Assembly: GCF_022606465.1 (NCBI RefSeq) | Contig: NZ_JALBUF010000001.1 | Coordinates: 496,001-560,000 of the forward strand | Direction: 5' to 3' | DNA length: 64,000 bases | From: Sulfoacidibacillus ferrooxidans | GTDB taxonomy: Bacteria > Bacillota > Bacilli > Alicyclobacillales > SLC66 | The notes under the pieces: model-generated | The model's input: only the letters and a program-made list of their open reading frames with translations | The model's database searches: none | What the model was told of the DNA's origin: nothing | Part shown: positions 46,003-54,425 of the stretch, piece after piece | Layout of the letters: each line of letters begins with the position of its first letter | Position numbering within the stretch: position 1 is the first letter of the stretch | Translations under genes and position numbers: made by a program

Positions 46003-46031
46003 AGAGCCGTCGCAATATGGCGGCTCTGTTT
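46003..46031 (+). terminator. Probable terminator
   Basis: AGAGCCG, an 11-base loop, CGGCTCT then GTTTTC. It lies 35 bases after the YgaP-like gene and faces the end of the ArsR gene. Confidence 0.6.
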
Positions 46032-46053
46032 TCACTCTAGATTGAATGGTACG

Positions 46054-46401
46054 TTAGCTATCTTCATTAAAACTATTCTCTTTCCCGATTTGTTCCAACA
46101 TAGTAATAGTATCTGTTAAATGGTTATTAAATATGCGACGTGCAACATCTAACAATTCGAAGATCAAAGGATCTGTAACAGAATAGGTGACTTTTGTTCC
46201 ATCTTTTTTACCTATCACGACGTTTTTATTGCGCAATAATGCTAATTGCTGAGATACGACTGAACTATCTACACCTAACTCAGCTTGTAGTTCATTGACA
46301 AACTTATCTCCATCGCGAAGGAGTTCTAAGATACGAATGCGAAGAGGATGCGATAATGTTTTAAAAAAGTCTGCTTTAAATTGTTGCAACTTAAGATCCA
46401 T
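46054..46401 (-). CDS. ArsR family transcriptional regulator, last gene of the hydrogenase operon
   Basis: 115 residues: winged helix-turn-helix with FFKTLSHPLRIRILELLRDG, LQAELGVDSSVVSQQLALLRNKNVV and the wing KKDGTKVTYSV. The ELCVCDL metal motif of ArsR/SmtB is absent and there is no cysteine at all, so it does not sense metal by the classic site. Its ATG lies 11 bases inside the end of the hydrogenase small subunit gene, so it is made with the complex and probably controls it, likely through the inverted repeat at the promoter (53490-53517). Confidence 0.88.
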   Translation of the reverse strand: MDLKLQQFKADFFKTLSHPLRIRILELLRDGDKFVNELQAELGVDSSVVSQQLALLRNKNVVIGKKDGTKVTYSVTDPLIFELLDVARRIFNNHLTDTITMLEQIGKENSFNEDS

Positions 46402-46960
46402 TCTTTTTCACCTCTTCTTGTAAATATTCCATAGCATATAGTAAGCCCTTCATAATATCTTGTGGACGTGGTGGACAACCAGGTACGTTAATATGCAAGG
46501 GGGCAAAGGGAGTGATGGATCCTTCTTGTGCGTACGTTTTTCCAATAATACCATCCCCTATTGCGCATCCGCCAATTGCGATGATAGCTTTTGGAGAGGG
46601 CGTCGCTTCATACGTTTTTCGCAACGCTTCAAGTAAATTGCGCGTTACTCCCCCTGTTACTGCAAGTACATCCGCATGCCTTGGAGATGCCACAAAATCA
46701 ATCCGCAACCTTGTAATATCATACACTGGATTCAGTAATGCATTGAGTTCCCATTCACACGCATTACAAGATCCTGTATCGACATGGCGTACGTGAAGGG
46801 CTCCCCCAAATGTTGTTGACGCTAATCGATTAAATCGATTTAATAGGTCCTCCTTAGAATACAGCCGATCATCTACAATCTCTGATGACTCCTCCATGAG
46901 TTCTTGGACAGAACGAGTCGCAACCGCCGTTTGTAATCGTTTCTTTACAAGACTCCACAT
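46391..46960 (-). CDS. hyfI: Group 4 hydrogenase-like small subunit (HyfI/HycG/NuoB family)
   Basis: 189 residues. The four ligands of the proximal 4Fe-4S cluster are present: GSCNACEWEL (two Cys), GGCAIGDG and PGCPPRPQDI. An N-terminal extension of about 50 residues precedes the domain, ending in the RHVDTGSCNAC segment; it might form a membrane-surface contact. Passes electrons between the [NiFe] or quinone-like site of the large subunit and further clusters. Sits 12 bases after hyfG. The tail overlaps the ArsR gene. Confidence 0.88.
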   Translation of the reverse strand: MWSLVKKRLQTAVATRSVQELMEESSEIVDDRLYSKEDLLNRFNRLASTTFGGALHVRHVDTGSCNACEWELNALLNPVYDITRLRIDFVASPRHADVLAVTGGVTRNLLEALRKTYEATPSPKAIIAIGGCAIGDGIIGKTYAQEGSITPFAPLHINVPGCPPRPQDIMKGLLYAMEYLQEEVKKNGS

Positions 46961-46972
46961 CAGTTATCCCTC

Positions 46973-48499
46973 CTAGCGATCACAGCAAGCATAACAAAGT
47001 TCAAAACTCTTATTAATTAGCGGAAAATCAGGAATAATATTACCCGGGACTGCATAAGGTACCGCCGGCCAATTAGCATAAGAAGCAGAGCGAATGCGCA
47101 AGCGTGCAATTTGTTGATTAACTCCAATCATAACAAAGTGCACATTCTCCCCTCGTGCAGATTCACTCATCCCAATGGTATAACTACCAGGTTGAATAGG
47201 TGGTAGCTTTTTTACCCACGCTATACTTACCGGATTGTTTCCAAAAGAAAATAACCGTGCAATGATTTGTTCGATCAACTTGGCGGATTCTGTGACTTCA
47301 GCAATCCTCTGCTGCAATCTCGCCATGACGTCTCCTGCATGAAAAACAGGTACACTCCAAAGTAACTCTCCATACGCTGCATATGGAAAGTTCAAACGCA
47401 CATCCCGCCTTACTCCAGAAGCACGTGCAGCAGGGCCTACGACACTTAGCTTTTCAACAATATCGCGATGTAACATTCCCGTTTGAAGCAACCGATCACA
47501 TACGATCTCATCACTGAGCATCACGCTTGTGATGACACCCACTTCTTGTACAACTGCGCTCACTGTTACATCTATGCGCTCTAGTAGTGCATGGTTTATC
47601 GCTTTCGCAACGCCTCCTACGACAACCATTCCGCGTAAATATCGATGTCCAGTGACATCATCATTGAGCTGCTGTAGTTGCTCTTTTAAACGTGCGCCTT
47701 GCATCGTTCCAAAACTAAATCCTATACCCGCGCAAAGATTGCCAATATCGCCGACGTGATTATACAGTCGCTCCATTTCAGCAAGCAATGTACGTGTCCA
47801 CTTTGCAAGCGATGGTATCTCAATCTGCGCCAATGTCTCTACCGCTTGTGCATAAGCGAGTGCATGTGAGACACTGCATACTCCGCATGTCTGTTCCACA
47901 AGTGTCATTGCTTCATCCACACGCATTCCCTCTGCCTTTTTCTCAAGACCACGATGCGTATAAAATAACTGTGCATCTAGGGATTCTACATTTTCACCTT
48001 CCACTAAAAATCGGAAGTGACCTGGTTCTATAACACCTGCATGAATTGGTCCTACGGGTACAATAAACTGCCCCTCTTTTAACTCCGGTGCTCGGATGTC
48101 CCGAATAACTTCAGGTAGCGGTTGATCGATCGTATAATCCCGTCGCAACGGATACACGCTCAGCCTTTGACCATGTAGCACGAGTGGACGCACATCAGGG
48201 TGACCCAGTGGTTCAATGCCAAGCAAGTCATAAACTTCACGTTCATACCACTGTGCTGCACTTACTACTGCTGAAACTGAGGGATATGTTGGATCATGTT
48301 CTGGAATATTCACCATAAGCAGCATGATGGTAGAATCAATGTCATGTGCAAAATAATATCGCAATACATACTGCCCGCTTTCCTCCCGTTCATCCGTCCC
48401 AACCATGGTGAGTAAGCGAAACCCCGCTTCAAGGTATTTCTTACAAGTATCAATAAGATCCCTATGTTCAACCACCATTTCTGTGATTGCAAGAGCCAT
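46973..48499 (-). CDS. hyfG: Group 4 [NiFe]-hydrogenase-like large subunit (NuoC-NuoD fusion, HyfG/HycE-like)
   Basis: 508 residues. Residues 1-130 are NuoC-like (QWYEREVYDLLGIEPLGHPD; YPLRRDYT); the rest is the large subunit (GPIHAGVIEPGHFRF; FYTHRGLEKKAEGM). Both nickel motifs are kept: EQTCGVCSVSHALAY and the C-terminal FELCYACCDR, so the four Ni cysteines are in place, unlike in complex I. The protein ends at CCDR with no C-terminal extension, so no protease step would be needed. The Arg before CGxC in most hydrogenases is absent. Overlaps the hyfF stop by one base. Confidence 0.88.
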   Translation of the reverse strand: MALAITEMVVEHRDLIDTCKKYLEAGFRLLTMVGTDEREESGQYVLRYYFAHDIDSTIMLLMVNIPEHDPTYPSVSAVVSAAQWYEREVYDLLGIEPLGHPDVRPLVLHGQRLSVYPLRRDYTIDQPLPEVIRDIRAPELKEGQFIVPVGPIHAGVIEPGHFRFLVEGENVESLDAQLFYTHRGLEKKAEGMRVDEAMTLVEQTCGVCSVSHALAYAQAVETLAQIEIPSLAKWTRTLLAEMERLYNHVGDIGNLCAGIGFSFGTMQGARLKEQLQQLNDDVTGHRYLRGMVVVGGVAKAINHALLERIDVTVSAVVQEVGVITSVMLSDEIVCDRLLQTGMLHRDIVEKLSVVGPAARASGVRRDVRLNFPYAAYGELLWSVPVFHAGDVMARLQQRIAEVTESAKLIEQIIARLFSFGNNPVSIAWVKKLPPIQPGSYTIGMSESARGENVHFVMIGVNQQIARLRIRSASYANWPAVPYAVPGNIIPDFPLINKSFELCYACCDR

Positions 48500-49971
48500 T
48501 ACTGTGCCCTCCCTTCAATGATCAAGGCTGCATGTTGTAAAACTTCTATCACAGAGTGTGGAATAAATAATCCAAACACAAGCACAAACGAAAGTGGTAG
48601 CAGAAGTGGAATAGTTGTCCAACCGACGCGCTCTTTCATCATCTCTTTGTGTGGAGTAGATCCCAGCAATACTCTCCCCGATTGGTAAACCATAACCCCA
48701 AAAATTGCAGCAAGGACAATAAGAAATAAGGCAGTACCAAACCAATGCCCTGTAGCAAAAGCGTTTGCGGATATTGCAAATTCACTTGTAAAGAGAGAAA
48801 ACGGTGGCGCACCAGAAACAGCAAAAACGGCGATAAGAAAAAGTGGTCCTGTATAGGGCATGGATTGCAACGCGCCGCGCATTCTGCCCATATTTTTTGT
48901 TCTATAGTACTGAGTCATATTGCCCGCAGTCATAAAGAGGGTCGATTTTGCCATTGCATGATTGAACATCTGCAAGAGCGCAGCTACTAACCCCACTTCA
49001 CCTCCGATTCCAATCGCAAAAGCAATGATCCCCATCTGTTCTACACTAGAAAAAGCTAACATGCGCTTTATATCTTGTTGAAGTAAGATAAATGGGAAAG
49101 CAACTAACAGTGACAAGATGCCAAAAATTAATACGAGATGGGAGACAAATACGGATCCCTCCATACGCATAACAATCGCAAACATACGTAAAATAGCGAA
49201 AAAAGCTGTATTGAGTAATGCTCCAGAAAGTAACGCCGAAGCTGGAGAAGGTGCCTGACTATGTGCATCTGGTAACCAGAAGTGCATCGGAGCAAGGCCA
49301 ACTTTTGTTCCATAACCAACAAGTAAGAGAACAAATGACAGCAGGAGAAGATGTGCAGGTAAGGGTTGAGCTACGCGACTTAAGAACGTCCAATTTAGTC
49401 GATTCTCCGCAGGCCCATAAACTTGAACCGATGAACTATAGAGCACAACTAAGCCAAGCAATGCAAATGCAATACCAACGCTACATAGTATCAGATACTT
49501 CCACGCTGCTTCTAAAGCTTCTGCCGTGCGATAGAGTGCAACAAGAAACGCCGAAACAACTGTGGTCGCCTCAATTCCAACCCACATCATTCCTAAATTA
49601 TTGACCACAGGTACAAATAGCATCGTTGCAATGAAAAGATGGAGTAACAAATAGTAACTACGCAATTGATTCACTTTTATATGTCCATCCGATACCTCAT
49701 GTTGCATATATCCAATGGAATGCAATGAGGCTGTAAAGCTAACAATGCCTACAATAGAGAGAATAATTGCACTTACATCATCTGCATAGAAAAACTGATT
49801 GAACGCCTCCATCGAACCATGTTGCGCTAAATCCCATACAACATACAAAACGAACGCAAAAGTAACCACACTACCTATAACATGAAATAAAATACGAAGT
49901 GTCCTTTGAACAGTTATTACACATGCGAGACCTGTTAACACAGGAACAAGTACCATCCACAAGAGGATCAT
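48499..49971 (-). CDS. hyfF: Hydrogenase-4-like membrane subunit HyfF (NuoN/MrpD family)
   Basis: 490 residues, about 13-14 helices. Antiporter-type block: GIEATTVVSAFLVALYRTAEALEAAWKYLI with the key Glu, KVGLAPMHFWLPDAHSQAPSPASALLSG with the conserved Lys and His, and LAFSSVEQMGIIAFAIG. It is the likely proton- or sodium-moving unit of the complex. Follows hyfE by six bases. Its stop overlaps the start of hyfG (TAATG). Confidence 0.88.
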   Translation of the reverse strand: MILLWMVLVPVLTGLACVITVQRTLRILFHVIGSVVTFAFVLYVVWDLAQHGSMEAFNQFFYADDVSAIILSIVGIVSFTASLHSIGYMQHEVSDGHIKVNQLRSYYLLLHLFIATMLFVPVVNNLGMMWVGIEATTVVSAFLVALYRTAEALEAAWKYLILCSVGIAFALLGLVVLYSSSVQVYGPAENRLNWTFLSRVAQPLPAHLLLLSFVLLLVGYGTKVGLAPMHFWLPDAHSQAPSPASALLSGALLNTAFFAILRMFAIVMRMEGSVFVSHLVLIFGILSLLVAFPFILLQQDIKRMLAFSSVEQMGIIAFAIGIGGEVGLVAALLQMFNHAMAKSTLFMTAGNMTQYYRTKNMGRMRGALQSMPYTGPLFLIAVFAVSGAPPFSLFTSEFAISANAFATGHWFGTALFLIVLAAIFGVMVYQSGRVLLGSTPHKEMMKERVGWTTIPLLLPLSFVLVFGLFIPHSVIEVLQHAALIIEGRAQ

Positions 49972-49977
49972 GACGAA

Positions 49978-50616
49978 TCAACCCTTCAACCGTTTAAGTT
50001 TTTCTATACTCATACTTGATAAAAGTTCGTCCATGCGAAAAGATAGCGCCGATATCAATACCACAATGACAAGAACGTCCATAAAAATACCAATGTCGAC
50101 CAAAAACGGCATTCCAAAGCTCGTAGACAGCGCAGCAAGAAACAAACTATTTTCTATCACAATAAGCCCAACTCCTTGCATAAGGGCTTTTTTATGCGTA
50201 ATCATGATCAACACACCGCTAAGTAACATGCCAATGGCAATCGATAAATACACGTTATGTCCGTTACCTTGACCAAAATCCGGGGTCACATAATAGCCAA
50301 TAGCCCACATCGCTAACACTGCAATCATCAATCGATCTCGGCCAAATGATTTTTCTGCTTGGCGCTCTACACCCACAGCCTGTAATGTCCGAAATAAAAT
50401 ATAGGGAATAATGATTGCTTTGATGATGAGCGTTAACACAGCGATGACAAAAAGATCTGTACGCCCAGTCTCAATCGCTAGTGCACCTGTCAGAAAGGAC
50501 AACATCAACGATTGAAAGGATAACCACTTAATTCCTGACGAAATATAGCGAATGGCGATAATTAAACTTGTGCTAATCATTAGCGCAATTGCAGTCACAT
50601 CAAGCCACACATTCAC
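49978..50616 (-). CDS. hyfE: Hydrogenase-4-like membrane subunit HyfE
   Basis: 212 residues, six to seven hydrophobic helices, layout of the HyfE/NuoK-related family: IKWLSFQSLMLSFLTGALAIETGRTDLFVIAVLTLIIKAIIIPYIL, then LSIAIGMLLSGVLIMITHKKALMQGVGLIVIENSLFLAALS (NuoK-like Glu in a membrane helix). Part of the ion-translocating arm. Followed by a charged tail. Starts 37 bases after hyfC. Confidence 0.85.
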   Translation of the reverse strand: MNVWLDVTAIALMISTSLIIAIRYISSGIKWLSFQSLMLSFLTGALAIETGRTDLFVIAVLTLIIKAIIIPYILFRTLQAVGVERQAEKSFGRDRLMIAVLAMWAIGYYVTPDFGQGNGHNVYLSIAIGMLLSGVLIMITHKKALMQGVGLIVIENSLFLAALSTSFGMPFLVDIGIFMDVLVIVVLISALSFRMDELLSSMSIEKLKRLKG

Positions 50617-50653
50617 TTTATTGCATCCCCCTCACAGATTCTGACCATTCGAT

Positions 50654-51586
50654 TTATGCACCTACATAATTAGTAAGCAAAGCGAAAATAGCTAAAGATA
50701 GCGCTAATGTTAAGAACCTCGGTACAGCGAATAGCCGCATCTTTGCAGTTACACTCTCAATAGCTGCAAGTAATCCAGCAAATAAAAGCACTTTTATGAT
50801 CCAAAATGCAAATCCTTGAATCAGTCCAAATACATCCGTCCCAGTGGCCATTCCATAAGGAAAACATGTATCAATAAAAACGGTCATCCATAGAAGTTGT
50901 CTCATCCAGGCACCTAATGTCATTAAAGCAAGATGTCTGCCAGATAGATCGAGAACGGCTGCCTCATGGATCATGGTAAGTTCAAGATGTGTGTCAGGAT
51001 TATCGATTGGTAAACGTCCCACTTCTGTGATGACAATCATCAAGAGCGATACCCCAGCCAACAGGTTAGTTAAGGTATAACCTGCGAACGGATGCAACAA
51101 CAGAAGGAGTGAATGAGCGGCAAAGCTAAACACACCAGATGCAAGTCCTACAGCCACAATGGCAAGAAAAACTGTTGGTTCAACTAACAGTGAAATAAAT
51201 AAATCTCGACTGATCCCCATGCCGCCAAAAGCACTACCCGAATCCATGCCAATCACTGCTGTTAAGAGCCGTGCAAACCCAAGCAAATAAAGAAACAGAA
51301 AAATATTTGAAGATCCTAAAAGCATATGTGATGACGCTGTAAACAGCGGAAGAGTCATAGCTGCTGTAAACACCAAAGCGATTTGTACAAATGGAACGGT
51401 ACGTGTCACAAACGATGACTGATCGGAAAGAATGGTTCCCTTGCGAAAGTACTTCCTTAGTTCGCGGTAGGGTTGCCATATAGAAGGTCCTACCCTACCC
51501 TGCATCCAAGCCTTCCATCGTTTTATAACACCTTGAATGAAAGGCGCAAAGATGACTATGCCGCATGCCTGAATAACACTCACCAT
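50654..51586 (-). CDS. hyfC: Hydrogenase-4-like membrane subunit HyfC (NuoH/HycD family)
   Basis: 310 residues, about eight helices. NuoH-like blocks: RVGPSIWQPYRELRKYFRKG near the N-terminus and ITEVGRLPIDNPDTHLELTMIHEAAVLDLSGRHLALM (Glu-rich loop that forms the quinone or [NiFe] junction). It anchors the hydrophilic arm. Starts 12 bases after hyfB. Confidence 0.88.
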   Translation of the reverse strand: MVSVIQACGIVIFAPFIQGVIKRWKAWMQGRVGPSIWQPYRELRKYFRKGTILSDQSSFVTRTVPFVQIALVFTAAMTLPLFTASSHMLLGSSNIFLFLYLLGFARLLTAVIGMDSGSAFGGMGISRDLFISLLVEPTVFLAIVAVGLASGVFSFAAHSLLLLLHPFAGYTLTNLLAGVSLLMIVITEVGRLPIDNPDTHLELTMIHEAAVLDLSGRHLALMTLGAWMRQLLWMTVFIDTCFPYGMATGTDVFGLIQGFAFWIIKVLLFAGLLAAIESVTAKMRLFAVPRFLTLALSLAIFALLTNYVGA

Positions 51587-51598
51587 TTCATTTGCCTC

Positions 51599-53458
51599 CT
51601 AACGCACCACAATAAGTAAAATAATTACTGTAATAAATAAATAAAGTAAATACGATCGTACGCTTCCATTTTGGATTCTCCGAAAATTCTTTGCGGTACG
51701 CAACACAAGAGCCCACGCAGGATGGTATATATATCCACGCGCAACTGGTATCCTAAATGCTCGGAAAGTACGTTTAGGAGGTTGCGAAAACCCTGTTGCG
51801 CTATAGGACATATAGGCCATACGGCTGCCGCCGCAAGTCCACGTAGGCGCCAACAATCGTCGCTCCTTCCCTGCAAAAAAACGTACAAGTAACCAAACAA
51901 TCCCTCCACCACCCACAAAAAGTAGCAACAACATAATCGGCAAGAGCGACATGTTAATGGCGCTATGCGCATACCACAATTGAGCTGTAGAGAAACGTGT
52001 ATCCACAGGTATAGTGCGCTCTAAGATATTTACAATTGCTACCGGAAAAACACCTAGTAGTATAGGCAATACGATTCCGAGGAGCAGCGCAAACCGCATC
52101 GTAAGTGGTGCTTCATGAGCGTGTCTTGCACCTTCAGACCTTCCTTCACCCTGAAAAGCGATGCCAAAGATCCGTGCAGACATCAAGGCAACAAGTGCAC
52201 CAGTAAATAATAAAGCAACCATTGTAATCATTGGAAATAGCCCAAGCAGGTGATGTAGTGTGAGGTGTGCAAACTGAACAGTATCGGTAAACAACAACCA
52301 TTCACTCATAAATCCATTGAGTGGCGGAATAGCCGTAACAGCCAATAATCCAATCCCCATAGCACTTGCTGTTATCGGCATTTTGCGCAGTAACCCTCCT
52401 AAGTGATTGAGGGAACGTTCCTGCGTACCATGAATGACTGATCCTGCTCCATGGAAAAGCAAGCTTTTGAAGGCTGCGTGATTCACTGCTTGATAAAGGG
52501 TCGCTACTAACGCAATCCCTTCAATCGACCACAAATGAAAGGCAGCCGCCAAGAGAGCTAGACCACTCCCCATAAATAAGAGACCCATATTTTCAATGCT
52601 GCTATACGCGAGTATGCGCTTAATATCGACTTCCAAGGTAGAGTGAAATGCTCCCAATATCGCACTACTTGCTCCAACTATAATCAGTAGTACGCCCCAC
52701 CAAGTCTGTGGATGGAGCCAATAAAAATCGATCATGAGTAACCCATACAATGCTGTTTTTAACATGATTCCAGACATAAGTGCTGACACGTGACTAGGCG
52801 CAGCAGGATGGGCTCGAGGTAGCCAGATATGTAGCGGCATAATTCCTGCTTTCAAAGAAAATCCAATAAATGTAAATATAAAAATAAAGCTTTGTAACAC
52901 AGGGGGCAGTGATATGACCATTTTAGAGAAATCGATAAAGTTATAACTTCCTGTATACTGATGCAATAAATAAAATGCCAATATAATAAACACCGTTCCT
53001 AGTTGCGTCATGGCGATATATAGTAGACCAGCTGTCGTGACCCCTTTGCGTTCTGACTCATAGATGACGAGTAGATAAGACACAAACGACATCGTTTCCC
53101 AACCTATTAAGAATGTAAATACATTCGCTGCTAAAAAAACACTTGCCATAGCAGCAATAAACAAGAGCACCCCGATATCAAGCCATGTACCATAATTTCT
53201 TTCTCGATATCCTCCTCCATATCCAATCCCATATAAAGAAGATAATGCACCTAGTGCACCAAGGATCATCAAAAACACACTAGACAATGGAGTCGTCATT
53301 AGATTAAGTACAAGAAATGGTATAGAGATATAGTCTGTAGATATCGGATAATCAACAAGAACCACTATGTGATATAGACCAAACCATCCAATAAATACAA
53401 GTGCTATTGAAAAAGCTATCGTCAGTAAGTTGATCAATACATGTGCAACTCGATACAT
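51599..53458 (-). CDS. hyfB: Hydrogenase-4-like membrane subunit HyfB (NuoL/HycC family)
   Basis: About 619 residues, around 15 helices. Antiporter-like core: FLIGWETMSFVSYLLVIYESERKGVTTAGLLYIAMTQLG with the key Glu, KAGIMPLHIWLPRAHPAAPSHVSALMSGIMLKTALYG, and LAYSSIENMGLLFMG. First gene of the six-gene complex (B, C, E, F, G, I) and ArsR. ATG 53458 is preferred, with GGAG nine bases upstream; the ATG at 53467 abuts GGAG. HyfD, and the ferredoxin-like HyfA and HyfH, are missing from the cluster. Confidence 0.88.
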   Translation of the reverse strand: MYRVAHVLINLLTIAFSIALVFIGWFGLYHIVVLVDYPISTDYISIPFLVLNLMTTPLSSVFLMILGALGALSSLYGIGYGGGYRERNYGTWLDIGVLLFIAAMASVFLAANVFTFLIGWETMSFVSYLLVIYESERKGVTTAGLLYIAMTQLGTVFIILAFYLLHQYTGSYNFIDFSKMVISLPPVLQSFIFIFTFIGFSLKAGIMPLHIWLPRAHPAAPSHVSALMSGIMLKTALYGLLMIDFYWLHPQTWWGVLLIIVGASSAILGAFHSTLEVDIKRILAYSSIENMGLLFMGSGLALLAAAFHLWSIEGIALVATLYQAVNHAAFKSLLFHGAGSVIHGTQERSLNHLGGLLRKMPITASAMGIGLLAVTAIPPLNGFMSEWLLFTDTVQFAHLTLHHLLGLFPMITMVALLFTGALVALMSARIFGIAFQGEGRSEGARHAHEAPLTMRFALLLGIVLPILLGVFPVAIVNILERTIPVDTRFSTAQLWYAHSAINMSLLPIMLLLLFVGGGGIVWLLVRFFAGKERRLLAPTWTCGGSRMAYMSYSATGFSQPPKRTFRAFRIPVARGYIYHPAWALVLRTAKNFRRIQNGSVRSYLLYLFITVIILLIVVR

Positions 53459-53489
53459 GCCTTTCATCTCCGGATCATTATATATTACA

Positions 53490-53537
53490 ATATTATAAGA
53501 TATGCATATTATAATATATGATTTATTGTAACGTCAA
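53490..53537 (-). promoter_or_regulatory. Hydrogenase operon promoter with perfect inverted repeat
   Basis: Minus strand TTGACG (53532-53537), an 18-base spacer, TATAAT (53508-53513). A perfect inverted repeat ATATTATAA-N10-TTATAATAT (53490-53517) covers the -10 and the start region. This is the size and place of an ArsR-family operator, and the operon itself encodes an ArsR protein. Confidence 0.7.
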
Positions 53538-53540
53538 GAC

Positions 53541-53575
53541 AAAAAGAACTGCCAAGAGAAAATCCTTGGCAGTTC
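53541..53575 (-). terminator. Terminator of the aldolase-containing transcript
   Basis: Minus strand GAACTGCCAAG, 8-base loop, CTTGGCAGTTC (53546-53575), then TTTTTGTC. It lies between the class II aldolase gene and the hydrogenase promoter, 45 bases after the aldolase stop. Confidence 0.9.
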
Positions 53576-53619
53576 TGTCCAAAAGTGTTCAACAGCAGTA
53601 TGGATTATTTGAAGGAAAG

Positions 53620-54375
53620 CTAGTCTAAGAAATCAGGCTGTAACTGTGAAATCATACTCCACAGCGGTTGAAAACTAAACCACCCTGCTATCTCTGACCC
53701 CACTTGAGTACGCGTTAATGCAGCATGTTCTGGATCAATCAGGATCGGTTGACCAGCAGCTTCTGCAAGCAATTGAGCTTGACAAGACCGATCCATGGCA
53801 ATAAACCACCACGCAGTCTCTTCAACCGAATGACCCACTGTCAGTAGTCCATGGTTGCGCAAGATGACGGCCTTGCGAGATCCCAGTACTTTGCCAATTC
53901 GCTGCCCTTCTTCCACATCTAGAACTACACCTGTATAGTCGTCAAATAACGCATGATCATCATAAAAAGCGCACGCATCTTGAGTAATAGGATCTAGTAA
54001 TCGCCCAAGTGTCGACCATGCCTTTCCATACATAGAATGAGCGTGAGCCGCCGCGATGACATCAGGACGTGCCTGATGAACCTGTGAGTGAATAGCAAAC
54101 GCTGCGGCATTGACCATAGCATCGCCTTCAACTACTTTACCCGCATGATTGACGAGAATGAGATCAGAAACTTTGATCTGTGAGAAGTGCATGCCAAACG
54201 GATTTACCCAGAATTGGTCTACGTGTTCAGGATCGCGTACTGTGATATGACCTGCTACACCCTCGTCGAATCCAAATAAAGCAAAGAGGCGAAATGCCCC
54301 TGCAAGACGTTCTTTGCGGTATCTGCGCTCTTCCTCTACATTTTTAAATGTGGGTATCATCGGTATTCCCTTCAT
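53620..54375 (-). CDS. Class II aldolase/adducin domain protein
   Basis: 251 residues. The zinc-binding His pair is in AHAHSMYG, with a third His in LRNHGLLTVG; the N-terminal FDEGVAGHITVRDPEH and VNPFGMHFSQIKVSDLILVN are typical of the adducin-like, FucA/AraD-related group. The reaction (aldol cleavage, epimerisation or decarboxylation) cannot be told. GAGGAGG lies ten bases before the ATG. It is last in a run of four same-strand catabolic genes (amidase, hydrolase, dehydrogenase, this), starting 50 bases after the dehydrogenase. Confidence 0.85.
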   Translation of the reverse strand: MKGIPMIPTFKNVEEERRYRKERLAGAFRLFALFGFDEGVAGHITVRDPEHVDQFWVNPFGMHFSQIKVSDLILVNHAGKVVEGDAMVNAAAFAIHSQVHQARPDVIAAAHAHSMYGKAWSTLGRLLDPITQDACAFYDDHALFDDYTGVVLDVEEGQRIGKVLGSRKAVILRNHGLLTVGHSVEETAWWFIAMDRSCQAQLLAEAAGQPILIDPEHAALTRTQVGSEIAGWFSFQPLWSMISQLQPDFLD

Positions 54376-54425
54376 TTTTTCACATCCTCCTCACTTATCT
54401 ATGTGTTCTGCCATACCTCATACCA

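Noticed and set aside
46054-53458. Cluster as formate hydrogenlyase or as part of respiratory complex I
   Set aside because: No formate dehydrogenase or ferredoxin subunits are present, and nuo-type NuoE/F/G/I subunits are absent; both nickel motifs are retained. I therefore call it group 4 hydrogenase-like only.
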